Positions 24,607-31,892 of a stretch of DNA of 64,000 bases are shown here, one piece after another. Source of the stretch: a virus; IMG/VR virus record IMGVR_UViG_3300032070_000002, positions 1 through 64,000 of that record; one strand, given 5' to 3'. The notes beneath the pieces were generated by a model, which saw only the letters and a program-made list of their open reading frames with translations, was not told the origin of the DNA and made no database searches. Position numbers and translations under genes: made by a program. The first letter of the stretch is position 1. The number at the start of each line of letters is the position of its first letter.

Positions 24607-25296
24607 ATGTCTAAATTAATTATAGAAGAAAAAAGTAAATTGATTGAGAGAATACAGAAATTATTTTCTTTGGGCGATAGTTCCAGAAATCCCAATGAAG
24701 GCGAAGTTAAAAGTGCCCTACGAAAAGCCAAACAATTAATGAAGCAATATAATTTAAGTTTATCAGAATTAGACTTAGAAAAACAGAAAGAAGATATAAT
24801 TCAATCTGCAACAAAAGGAACTGCTTATATTTCTTTTTGGGAAAGAAAATTAGCGACTATGGTGGGAAATTTATTTAATTGCCATCCCATTATTGAACCA
24901 AGATATTATTCAAGAGGATATATTTTTGTTGGTTTTATAGAAGAGGCAAATTTAGCAGTTCGGTGCTATGATTATTTAGTTGATACTATAAAAAATTTGG
25001 CCAATCTTTATGCAATCAAAAAGATGGATTTTTATGCCGGAATAACTGATAGATTACAAGAACGAATTGATGAAGAAATAAAATTAAATACTCCCAAAGA
25101 AACATCTAAATGCAAAGCAATTATTTGTTGTAAAGATAAATTAATTGAATCTTGGAAAGAAAAAAATATGAAATTAGAAAAAGAACAACGCAGAACAAGG
25201 CCAACTATAAATGAAATTAGTCCAGACTATATTATAGGATACGCAACAGGTAATGGAGTTGATTTACAGAATAGGGAGAAAATTAAAAAGGAGTAA
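24607..25296 (+). CDS. DUF2786-family protein, 229 aa
   Basis: The N-terminal 45 residues fit the DUF2786 helical domain: IERIQKLFSLGDSSRNPNEGE followed by SALRKAKQLMKQYNLS. A longer domain follows (ISFWERKLATMVGNLFNC) with a lysine-rich end. This domain pair occurs in phage and bacterial proteins of unknown role. Isoleucine ATT exceeds ATA here, unlike the neighbouring genes, which suggests separate acquisition. The start lacks a strong ribosome binding site. Confidence 0.7.
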   Translation: MSKLIIEEKSKLIERIQKLFSLGDSSRNPNEGEVKSALRKAKQLMKQYNLSLSELDLEKQKEDIIQSATKGTAYISFWERKLATMVGNLFNCHPIIEPRYYSRGYIFVGFIEEANLAVRCYDYLVDTIKNLANLYAIKKMDFYAGITDRLQERIDEEIKLNTPKETSKCKAIICCKDKLIESWKEKNMKLEKEQRRTRPTINEISPDYIIGYATGNGVDLQNREKIKKE

Positions 25297-25301
25297 AGTA
25301 A

Positions 25302-25892
25302 ATGCTAAAATATATGTTGACTACTAAATGTAATAGAAAATGTAATTATTGTATAACTAAAAATATAGTTGTGGAAGAAGAAACTAATTTAGATAACGTA
25401 AAAGAAGTCCTTTGGAAAGTTAGATTAGAAGGATATAAAGATATAATGATAACTGGAGGGGAACCTTCTTTATCGGAATTATTTTATAGTAAGTTACAAT
25501 TAATAGGAACAATTTTTAATAACGTTTATATTACTACTCAAAATGAAATGTTATTAGAAGACTATTTACCTTTCGTTAAAGCTATTTCTTTTTCACTTCA
25601 CGATAGTATTTCTCAAAAAGTAATACCTTTTCTTACTTATTCTGCTACTCCGGTATACGCTTGTATTTTAGAGGACTACTATTACTATCGTCTACCCTTT
25701 CTATTAAAGGATTTAGGTTATAAAGGCTTAACTATAAATGAAGAACAAAGAAAAGGAAGACATTTTGATGAAAAACAATTACCGGAAATAGAAGATTTTT
25801 CTATAAGAGTAAATAGAAAAGGTAAATGTATGAACGAGGTAATTATACTTCCAAACCTAAAAATTATAAATAATTTTACTCCTTATCTTTAA
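25302..25892 (+). CDS. Small radical SAM protein, 196 aa
   Basis: The CX3CX2C cluster motif is CNRKCNYC (C10, C14, C17), followed by the SAM-binding glycine motif MITGGEPSL at about 50-58. The barrel appears incomplete: 196 residues is shorter than most radical SAM enzymes and no SPASM domain is present. It is clearly distinct from the QueE protein at 37926. It could modify a peptide, nucleic acid or base, but the substrate cannot be inferred. A promoter cassette lies directly after its stop. Confidence 0.75.
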   Translation: MLKYMLTTKCNRKCNYCITKNIVVEEETNLDNVKEVLWKVRLEGYKDIMITGGEPSLSELFYSKLQLIGTIFNNVYITTQNEMLLEDYLPFVKAISFSLHDSISQKVIPFLTYSATPVYACILEDYYYYRLPFLLKDLGYKGLTINEEQRKGRHFDEKQLPEIEDFSIRVNRKGKCMNEVIILPNLKIINNFTPYL

Positions 25893-25903
25893 TAACTTTT
25901 TTG

Positions 25904-25932
25904 TTGACAAACCCTCAAAAATATGTTATACT
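25904..25932 (+). promoter_or_regulatory. Sigma70-type promoter (copy 3)
   Basis: TTGACA 25904-25909, 17-bp spacer, TATACT 25927-25932 with TG of the extended -10. Together with its leader it matches the copy at 21310 at 51 of 55 positions. Confidence 0.9.
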
Positions 25933-25966
25933 TAATATAGAAAATTAAAAAAGGAGGACAATAAAA

Positions 25967-26188
25967 ATGTATACCGATAAGGACTTCAACACAAAGAAGG
26001 AATTGAAGGAAGCATTAGCTAAGTTCGTAACGATTAGAGTGTATCAACCAAAGGATATATTCGGCGTAACGGAACGAGCTTCGCGCGGTAAGCATACGGT
26101 ATCGTTGGAAGGTCCCCATTACCCAAAACCTCATAGATGGTATGCACTGGCAGAGGTTGTAGACGGGGTCGTAGTAAAAGTAAAATAG
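25967..26188 (+). CDS. Hypothetical early protein, 73 aa
   Basis: It has its own cassette promoter and AAGGAGG site, and GC-richer codons than neighbours, so strong expression is expected. The product (YTDKDFNTKKELKEALAKF, then VTIRVYQPK and HYPKPHRWYALAEV) looks like a compact alpha/beta fold. I do not recognise the family. An early host-directed function is plausible. Confidence 0.6.
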   Translation: MYTDKDFNTKKELKEALAKFVTIRVYQPKDIFGVTERASRGKHTVSLEGPHYPKPHRWYALAEVVDGVVVKVK

Positions 26189-26202
26189 GAAGGAGATACT
26201 AA

Positions 26203-26364
26203 ATGAAACATATAAATAAAAGTATTTATAAAATATACAATATAGGAAGTTTAAGGGTTTCCTATAGTAGAGTAGGAAAAGGAATTTGTATTAAGATTTT
26301 TGGTAGTATATTATCTATCTATTTTGATTTAGAATTAAGTCAAGGATGGAACAAATGCGATTAA
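26203..26364 (+). CDS. Hypothetical small protein, 53 aa
   Basis: It follows AAGGAG. It is basic at the start and hydrophobic in the second half (GICIKIFGSILSIYF), which may form a strand pair or a weak membrane segment. It overlaps the next gene by 19 bases. No family is recognised. Confidence 0.45.
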   Translation: MKHINKSIYKIYNIGSLRVSYSRVGKGICIKIFGSILSIYFDLELSQGWNKCD

Positions 26365-26744
26365 CTTTAAAAGAGTTAAAAGAAGAATTATATAGTTACT
26401 GGGGAGATGTAGGAAACGGTATAGTAGTTTTCTTTCCGGAAAATAAGTTTTTTAAATTTATAAACGATTCCGGTTTTATAAAAGTTCAATTTAACGACGG
26501 TATCCTTTCAAAAGCAAAACTTAAAATGGACGACTATTATAAAAAATACGGCGCCCGAGTTGCTAATCAAATATGGGAAGAGGAAAATTTAGGAAGTGGT
26601 CAATGGCTAAAGAGGTTTGCAGTTATGAGTATAGAGGAATACTTTAATAAGCTTATATGGTCTTACGAAATGGTTCACCCGATATTTAATTTAATAAGAC
26701 AAATGAAGGAATTAGGCGAGTTAGAGGTGATAATTGAAAGTTAA
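26346..26744 (+). CDS. Hypothetical protein, 132 aa
   Basis: ATG 26346 has AAGG upstream; an in-frame ATG at 26355 is possible. The sequence holds a LTLKELKEELYSYWGDVG helix, strands IVVFFP and KVQFND, and a C-terminal helical half. It is soluble and has no cysteines. It overlaps the next gene by 11 bases. The function is unknown. Confidence 0.5.
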   Translation: MEQMRLTLKELKEELYSYWGDVGNGIVVFFPENKFFKFINDSGFIKVQFNDGILSKAKLKMDDYYKKYGARVANQIWEEENLGSGQWLKRFAVMSIEEYFNKLIWSYEMVHPIFNLIRQMKELGELEVIIES

Positions 26745-27030
26745 ATTTACTTGTAAAAATAGTCATTATTTTGAGAAAACAGAAGAAGAAATAAAAAATA
26801 CTAATCAGCCTTTTAGATATTGTTTTTGCGGCGAAAAGTTAAGTGTTCAAAATATAGAGGAAATAGTAATTTTAGATATACAAAATTCAATTGTAGAGCA
26901 TACTACTAATAGAATAGTAAAATTAGGATTAGAGGGTTTTGTTGAGGCGGTAGAACATTTACAAGACGGAAAAATAAAAGAGTTATATAGGGAAGAATTA
27001 AAGAGGAGAGGAATAAAATGGATGAAATAA
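26734..27030 (+). CDS. Zinc-ribbon-like protein, 98 aa
   Basis: It uses TTG 26734 behind AGAGGTGA. The N-terminal 35 residues carry C...H and a CFCGEK pair reminiscent of a zinc ribbon (VKFTCKNSHYFEKTEEE then FRYCFCGEKL). The rest is helical, with KIKELYREELKRRG near the end. A DNA- or RNA-binding role is possible. Confidence 0.5.
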   Translation: MKVKFTCKNSHYFEKTEEEIKNTNQPFRYCFCGEKLSVQNIEEIVILDIQNSIVEHTTNRIVKLGLEGFVEAVEHLQDGKIKELYREELKRRGIKWMK

Positions 27031-27542
27031 TTAATACAGAAAAGAAAGAGGAACAAATTATAAAGGAAGAAATTCCCGTTATAGAGCCTGTAGTAGAAAC
27101 TAAACAACCGGAAGAAGTAAACTATATAGATAACGGCTGTCTTCATTTTAACTTTTGTAAAAGTGTTATAGTAAAAGGTTTACCGAATAGATGTTGTCAT
27201 AACCCGTCTTATTTTATGGATAAACTAGGCAGACAATGTAATTTACTATCTCCCTGGTATCCGCCTAAAGAAGTTAAAAAGATAAAGGATTTAGTAGAGG
27301 GAGAAGGAGTAACCACTAATACAAACGTACCTACTAATGAAAATAAGGATACTACTATTGTTAATACAATTAAAGATAATAAACCTAAGGTTAGTAGACT
27401 AGGAAGGATTAGAGAATTACTAAAGGAAAATAAGTTAGACGTAGAAATAGTAGAAATAGTTAAAAAAGAGTTCCCGGATGCATCGCCTTCTATTATAAAA
27501 GGGCAGATTTACTTAGCGAGAAAGGCGGCTAGTAATGGATAA
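27018..27542 (+). CDS. Cysteine-rich protein with C-terminal SRLGRI domain, 174 aa
   Basis: Residues 1-35 are acidic. A cysteine and histidine cluster follows (CLHFNFC, RCCHNPS, C at about 41-74). After a Thr/Asn linker, residues 128-172 form a domain that is also the whole of the protein at 41646: SRLGRIRELL, DVEIVEIVKKEFPDA, then IIKGQIYLARK. The domain looks like a small helix-turn-helix nucleic-acid binder. It overlaps the sigma-like gene by eight bases. Confidence 0.55.
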   Translation: MDEIINTEKKEEQIIKEEIPVIEPVVETKQPEEVNYIDNGCLHFNFCKSVIVKGLPNRCCHNPSYFMDKLGRQCNLLSPWYPPKEVKKIKDLVEGEGVTTNTNVPTNENKDTTIVNTIKDNKPKVSRLGRIRELLKENKLDVEIVEIVKKEFPDASPSIIKGQIYLARKAASNG

Positions 27543-28029
27543 ACTACAATCTTTAGTAAACGAATACTTACAATTTAAAAGTAATGAGTTACTAGAAAAA
27601 ATTATAATTCTTTTAAAACCCTTTATTAAATACAAGGCAAAAAGAATTAGCGACATATCTAAAACAGAATTTAAGGATATAGAGCAGGAGTTATTTATAG
27701 TATTATTAAAGAGAATAAAAAGTTATGATAAAAATAAAAGTAAGTTTATTACTTACCTATTTAATAGTATGAAGGGAGACCCTACGGGTACGCTACAAAG
27801 TTTAACAAGAAAGAAACGAGGAGGTAATGGAGAGAGGAAATTTTTAATTCCTATCTCTTTAAGTGAAATATTAAATAGGGATTCCGATAATAAAGAAATA
27901 AATTTTGAAAATAGTTTACATACTTCTATTAACATCCGAGATGAAATAGAGAAAAAAGATATACGTGAGTTAATAGAAAAATACGGATTTAAAAGAGCAA
28001 AAGAAATACTACAAGAGGAGATAAAATAA
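27535..28029 (+). CDS. Sigma-70 region 2-like protein (phage transcription factor)
   Basis: The 164-residue protein has helices like sigma region 2: IILLKPFIKYKAKRI, FKDIEQELFIVLLKRIKSYD, then FITYLFNSMKGDPTGTLQSL. The C-terminal part (IRELIEKYGFKRAKEILQ) could be a small HTH in place of region 4. It may direct host RNA polymerase to late promoters, because the structural operon shows no good sigma70 promoter. The match is by pattern, and it is shorter than standard sigma factors. Confidence 0.6.
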   Translation: MDKLQSLVNEYLQFKSNELLEKIIILLKPFIKYKAKRISDISKTEFKDIEQELFIVLLKRIKSYDKNKSKFITYLFNSMKGDPTGTLQSLTRKKRGGNGERKFLIPISLSEILNRDSDNKEINFENSLHTSINIRDEIEKKDIRELIEKYGFKRAKEILQEEIK

Positions 28030-28283
28030 TGGGCGCATTTAAAGATTCTTTTACAACTTCTGCAAAACAGAAGATAGCTGCAATCCATAGTAAAATGGAT
28101 AAAGATTTAGGATTTAGTGAACCCTCTAAAGTAGAGAAGAAAAAGATACGGTATGTAAAATCTAATTCTTTAACGCCTTTACAGTGTATGAATTGTAAAT
28201 ATAAACCTACTATGGATTGGGTAAAAAGGATTAGGCAACAAGGAGAACATTTTACGTGTAACGATAAGGTAGTTTCTACTTAA
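28029..28283 (+). CDS. Hypothetical zinc-binding protein, 84 aa
   Basis: It begins on the final base of the sigma-like gene stop. A basic N-terminal half is followed by LQCMNCKYKPTMDWVKRIRQQ, and a third cysteine, FTCND, that may complete a metal site. The function is unknown. The next promoter cassette begins nine bases after its stop. Confidence 0.5.
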   Translation: MGAFKDSFTTSAKQKIAAIHSKMDKDLGFSEPSKVEKKKIRYVKSNSLTPLQCMNCKYKPTMDWVKRIRQQGEHFTCNDKVVST

Positions 28284-28291
28284 AAAATAAG

Positions 28292-28320
28292 TTGACAAAC
28301 CCTCAAAAATATGTTATACT
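28292..28320 (+). promoter_or_regulatory. Sigma70-type promoter (copy 4)
   Basis: TTGACA 28292-28297, 17-bp spacer identical to the copy at 25904, TATACT 28315-28320. The leader then diverges (ATATATAAGAGTTAAGG) and ends in AAGGAGG before the ATG at 28362. Confidence 0.9.
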
Positions 28321-28361
28321 ATATATAAGAGTTAAGGAAGTATAACATAAGGAGGTAAGAA

Positions 28362-29060
28362 ATGAATAACTTCTTTCTACATTATATAGGCTCTCGTTTA
28401 TATCCCAAAGAAGTCTTTATTAAGGAAGCCGAGAAATTTGGAGTAAATAGATGCCTTCCTCTAAAGATAATAAAAAAATTCTCCTGGGGAGATAGGATAT
28501 TATTGGCTACTTTTATACCGCAGAAAGTAGATATTATTGAACAACAGGTATTGATTAATGGGAAATTAGAAAAATATGATGGTAGAAAAAACAGAAAAGG
28601 CGGCAAAGGCGAGGTTTTTGGTTATTTTGATATAAGAGGGCTTAATTTAATCGCCTCTAATGAATTTAAGACAGCCTTGACCTCTCAATTAAATATAATA
28701 AGCACAAAGGAAGTTAATCAAGGCGTGCAAAGACAGTGCGGCAGTTATGTTATTTCTTCTGCTCATACTGTTACGGATAGTATAGCGGATATTATTAAGA
28801 AGGCAGAAATATTAAGCAAAGAGAAACAAGAGAAAGTTAAATTTTTTGTAACAGGAAAATTTTATCCTTTAACAGCGATTATTGATAATGCTACTTTTAC
28901 CAGAACAATTATTGAAGTAGAAATTACAGAAGAATTAAAACCTGGAGATATAATAAACGAAACTGTTATTGGAATGATTGAGAATTATAATAAGAGGGCA
29001 TATATTAAGACCCACGAAAAGAGAGGGAGACCGAGAAAAAATGAAAATAAAATGCGGTAG
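28362..29060 (+). CDS. Hypothetical protein with AT-hook-like C terminus, 232 aa
   Basis: It has a dedicated promoter and a strong AAGGAGG site. Two long alpha/beta regions can be seen, one with FSWGDRILLATFIPQ and one with FFVTGKFYPLTAIID. The last residues EKRGRPRKNENK contain the RGRPRK core of an AT-hook, which binds the minor groove of AT-rich DNA. Codons differ from neighbours (more ATT, CAG). It could be a regulator or DNA-associated protein. No named family recognised. Confidence 0.6.
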   Translation: MNNFFLHYIGSRLYPKEVFIKEAEKFGVNRCLPLKIIKKFSWGDRILLATFIPQKVDIIEQQVLINGKLEKYDGRKNRKGGKGEVFGYFDIRGLNLIASNEFKTALTSQLNIISTKEVNQGVQRQCGSYVISSAHTVTDSIADIIKKAEILSKEKQEKVKFFVTGKFYPLTAIIDNATFTRTIIEVEITEELKPGDIINETVIGMIENYNKRAYIKTHEKRGRPRKNENKMR

Positions 29061-29283
29061 ACACGAATACGAATTAAAAATCGGAGATTGTATGTTAGAT
29101 AATGGGGCTTGTTATCAATTTTGTCCCAAAGACAATTCTGAACTTCCCTGGGGAACTTGGCATCAGTTTTCAAGTGTAAAAATATCTAAAAAAGAATTTA
29201 AACGGCTCATTAAATTGTCTAATTGGGAAATAAGACAAAGTAAACAATATTCTTTTTGCACTTATTATTATTGGAGAGAATAA
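29041..29283 (+). CDS. Hypothetical cysteine- and tryptophan-rich protein, 80 aa
   Basis: I start at ATG 29041, since the longer TTG frame at 28978 lies deep inside the preceding gene and lacks a site. Residues 1-45 hold CGRHEYELKIGDC, then CYQFCPKD and WGTWHQF; the cysteines suggest a zinc site. The second half is basic. The function is unknown. Confidence 0.5.
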   Translation: MKIKCGRHEYELKIGDCMLDNGACYQFCPKDNSELPWGTWHQFSSVKISKKEFKRLIKLSNWEIRQSKQYSFCTYYYWRE

Positions 29284-29296
29284 AAAGGAGGATTAA

Positions 29297-30199
29297 ATGA
29301 AAAAAACAATTTTTTGGTTAGTAATAATTGGGATATTATTATTTACTTCTTTGGGATATTGTGCTAATTATAATGTGCAAAGTAATATACCACAAAATAA
29401 TCAAGGATATATTTTTATTAGCACTGGACAGAAACAAGGCGGAACGGAAATAGGCACTTGGACAGACCCAACTACAATACCAACTTTAAAGGGCGATAAG
29501 GGAGACCAGGGAATTCAAGGTATAGCCGGAATAGGTATTGATGGAAAGGATGGTTATACTCCTGTTAAGAATATTGATTATTTTGATGGAGTAAATGGGG
29601 CAGATGGTTTAAATGGAAAAGATGTTGACTCCACTACTGTTACTAATTTACAAAATGAAGATATTACACTTCAAGATAATATAAATATAGAGCAATTTGA
29701 CCGAATTCAAATGGGAAGTAATTTACAAGACAATATCAATATAGTAGATACTGATAGTCAGAATAGGAATATTAGTTTACAAAATAATCTCAATAACGAA
29801 ACGATTATTAGAAGTAACAAAGATACTCAATTACAAAATAATATTAATACTGTTAATTCAAGAGTGGACGAAGTGAGCAATAGAGTATCTAAACTTGAAA
29901 GAACTCAATTTGTTTTAGAAACTTCTTTTAGGATTTTAGATACTAAACGAATAACTTTAAGACCTTTCTTTAGAGAAAATTTAACAAGGAATAAACTTGA
30001 TATAGTAGGTTTAAAGGTTGATATTAAGTTAGGGCAAAGCTACGAAGAAAAATTAATTAAAAAGGTAAATGCGAGATTGGATTTATTGGAAAAAGTAATT
30101 GGTAATGCTCCGGTAATTGAAAAAGTAATAGATAATAAAGGCAATGTTAAATCTATTTCTATTACGGGAAATGGATTAAAGGTTGAGGGAAAGTTTTAA
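29297..30199 (+). CDS. Secreted collagen-like coiled-coil protein, 300 aa
   Basis: A clear signal peptide (KK, then WLVIIGILLFTSLG, cut near YCA at about 23) is followed by a Thr-rich strand region, a short collagen-like stretch (GDKGDQGIQGIAG, GKDGYTP at 71-95) and then heptad-rich coiled coil with repeated LQNNIN/LQDNIN units (120-195). The end has a beta segment (ISITGNGLKVEG). It is exported from the infected cell. Position in the early zone, not with virion genes, suggests a surface protein acting on the host, for example in superinfection exclusion, but this is inference. Confidence 0.65.
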   Translation: MKKTIFWLVIIGILLFTSLGYCANYNVQSNIPQNNQGYIFISTGQKQGGTEIGTWTDPTTIPTLKGDKGDQGIQGIAGIGIDGKDGYTPVKNIDYFDGVNGADGLNGKDVDSTTVTNLQNEDITLQDNINIEQFDRIQMGSNLQDNINIVDTDSQNRNISLQNNLNNETIIRSNKDTQLQNNINTVNSRVDEVSNRVSKLERTQFVLETSFRILDTKRITLRPFFRENLTRNKLDIVGLKVDIKLGQSYEEKLIKKVNARLDLLEKVIGNAPVIEKVIDNKGNVKSISITGNGLKVEGKF

Positions 30200-30226
30200 T
30201 TAAAAAATTAGAGGCAGAAATTAAAA

Positions 30227-30799
30227 ATGAATAAAAAATATAAATTTATCAAGATTAAAGCAAATTATTTAGGAGATAAAGACAATACATATTGGGCTTT
30301 ATTAGTAGAAAATATGATTGATTTATTTCGTTATTTTGAAGCAAAAAACCCTCAATTAGTTAAAGCATATTTTGAAATTAAAAAGAAAAAATCTTTTGGG
30401 CATTGTATAGGAAATGAACAAGTAGCAGTAGAAACATTATTTATTGCTGATAATAATAGTAAAACAGTTGCAGACGATATAATCATTATTAGTGATACAT
30501 TTTCTAAACCAAAAATAAGGGAAATAATAAATGGAAATAAATTAATAATAAATCCATCCGGTATTGGATTTTGTAGGTTTGATGAAAAATATCACACAAT
30601 ATTACAAACAATAGAGTCGGATGATTTTAATTTTCCTTGTAATGTAGATTATGACGATATTATAGTTAAACAATGGCAAAATGGAAAACATTGGTATGTT
30701 AGAGTAGGACAATACGATTTACCGGATAAATATTTTAGTTACGAATTAGGATTTAAAGCGGGTAAAGAATATTTAGAAAGGAAATTAAATGGCGTTTAA
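30227..30799 (+). CDS. Hypothetical protein, 190 aa
   Basis: A soluble protein with a basic start (KYKFIKIKANYLGDKDN), strands around VADDIIIISD, and a C-terminal WQNGKHWYVRVGQYDL segment. It has no cysteine pair or P-loop. Codon use resembles the preceding gene. It overlaps the next gene by 11 bases. No family recognised. Confidence 0.5.
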   Translation: MNKKYKFIKIKANYLGDKDNTYWALLVENMIDLFRYFEAKNPQLVKAYFEIKKKKSFGHCIGNEQVAVETLFIADNNSKTVADDIIIISDTFSKPKIREIINGNKLIINPSGIGFCRFDEKYHTILQTIESDDFNFPCNVDYDDIIVKQWQNGKHWYVRVGQYDLPDKYFSYELGFKAGKEYLERKLNGV

Positions 30800-30971
30800 A
30801 GTAGCTTTAGTAACTTATAAATCTGGCGTAATACCCCTTAAATCTTTTGAGACAAAAGATGAAGCGGATAACTATATTCTTGAAACAGCCGAAAAGGAAG
30901 GCGGTGTAAAGACCGGATATATTGAAGATACTGAAACAAAAGAAAAAGAAAAGATAGAGGAACTTAAGTAA
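30789..30971 (+). CDS. Hypothetical small protein, 60 aa
   Basis: It is acidic towards the C terminus, with N-terminal strand FKVALVTYKSG and a helix SFETKDEADNYILETAEKEG. The fold resembles small single-domain proteins of DUF type found in phages. It starts inside the previous gene and ends at TAATG. Confidence 0.5.
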   Translation: MAFKVALVTYKSGVIPLKSFETKDEADNYILETAEKEGGVKTGYIEDTETKEKEKIEELK

Positions 30972-31132
30972 TGTTAAATAATAATCAAGCGATTTTAATT
31001 CATAAATACGTTAAGAAGATAAGATGTAATACTTTAGTCACTTTATCAGAAGAAAGAGCAGAAGAATGGATTAAGGAAAATAGCGTAAAAGGAATAACTT
31101 ATATAAAAGAAGTAGTTTGGTTAATTAAATAA
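30971..31132 (+). CDS. Hypothetical small basic protein, 53 aa
   Basis: It starts on the last base of the preceding stop. The pattern AILIHKYVKKIRC, then EERAEEWIKEN, then KEVVWLIK suggests strand-helix-strand. Translational coupling is the main evidence. The function is unknown. Confidence 0.45.
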   Translation: MLNNNQAILIHKYVKKIRCNTLVTLSEERAEEWIKENSVKGITYIKEVVWLIK

Positions 31133-31160
31133 TGAGTTATAATTAAGATAGAGGCATTTA

Positions 31161-31892
31161 ATGCGTGAATTTTTTGCTATATCTATTTTAGGATTAAATC
31201 AAAATGAAATGCTTCTTACTCAACTCCTTCTTTCTTCTCAAGGAGAAATTCCCGGTAAAAATTTAAGGATATTATTAAATATTAATAAGGACCAATTATT
31301 TGAAATATTAGAAAAACTTGTTCAACGAAACATAATTGGATATTCTAATAATCCTTCTAACGAAACCCTTACTTATATAAGAGCGGGAGAGGGCGGTTAT
31401 GTATTAAATAGAAATTATAATATGTGGATTCCCGAGGCTAATTCTATCTTTTATAAATTATGTAAACTTTTAGATTACCGATGTAATCAACAATCCTATC
31501 AAACTATTTTAAATGATTTTAGTATTAATCAAAACTTACCTATTAATATTATTAAAAAGGAAGTAAATCAAATAACTCCTTACGAACTTTTCGGCTTATT
31601 TTGTCTTCTATATAAGAAGGTATTAGGTAAGGAATACAAACCTTTAAATAATGCTAAAGATTTAGCAACATTAAAAAGTATAATTTATGAATTTAGTTAT
31701 AAGAATATAAAGGATAAATATATTAAGGAATTTATTGATTGGGTATTTAGAGTAAAAGCAAGAAGTTTTAAATCGGATTTAATAATTGGTTGGTTACCAT
31801 TATGTTTGAAAGATTATTTAAGTAGTATGCCTACTGAAAAAGACGTTCCGGGTTTTGTAAGAGACGAAGAAGGCAGATTACGGAAAGTATGA
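31161..31892 (+). CDS. Putative replication initiation / winged-helix protein, 243 aa
   Basis: The N-terminal 80 residues show a winged-helix plan (NQNEMLLTQLLLSSQGEI, then LFEILEKLVQRNIIGY, then a wing). The C-terminal part is helical (YELFGLFCLLYKKVLG) and ends in an acidic tail. It lies directly upstream of the primase-helicase and overlaps it by four bases. This is where phages encode DnaD-type initiation or helicase-loading proteins. The family is not certain. Confidence 0.5.
   Translation: MREFFAISILGLNQNEMLLTQLLLSSQGEIPGKNLRILLNINKDQLFEILEKLVQRNIIGYSNNPSNETLTYIRAGEGGYVLNRNYNMWIPEANSIFYKLCKLLDYRCNQQSYQTILNDFSINQNLPINIIKKEVNQITPYELFGLFCLLYKKVLGKEYKPLNNAKDLATLKSIIYEFSYKNIKDKYIKEFIDWVFRVKARSFKSDLIIGWLPLCLKDYLSSMPTEKDVPGFVRDEEGRLRKV

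Noticed and set aside
31115-31143. Promoter before 31161 (TATAAT at 31138)
   Set aside because: The only -35-like sequence gives a 15-bp spacer and is weak. TATAAT-like sequences at 40894 and about 51973 also lack a -35.
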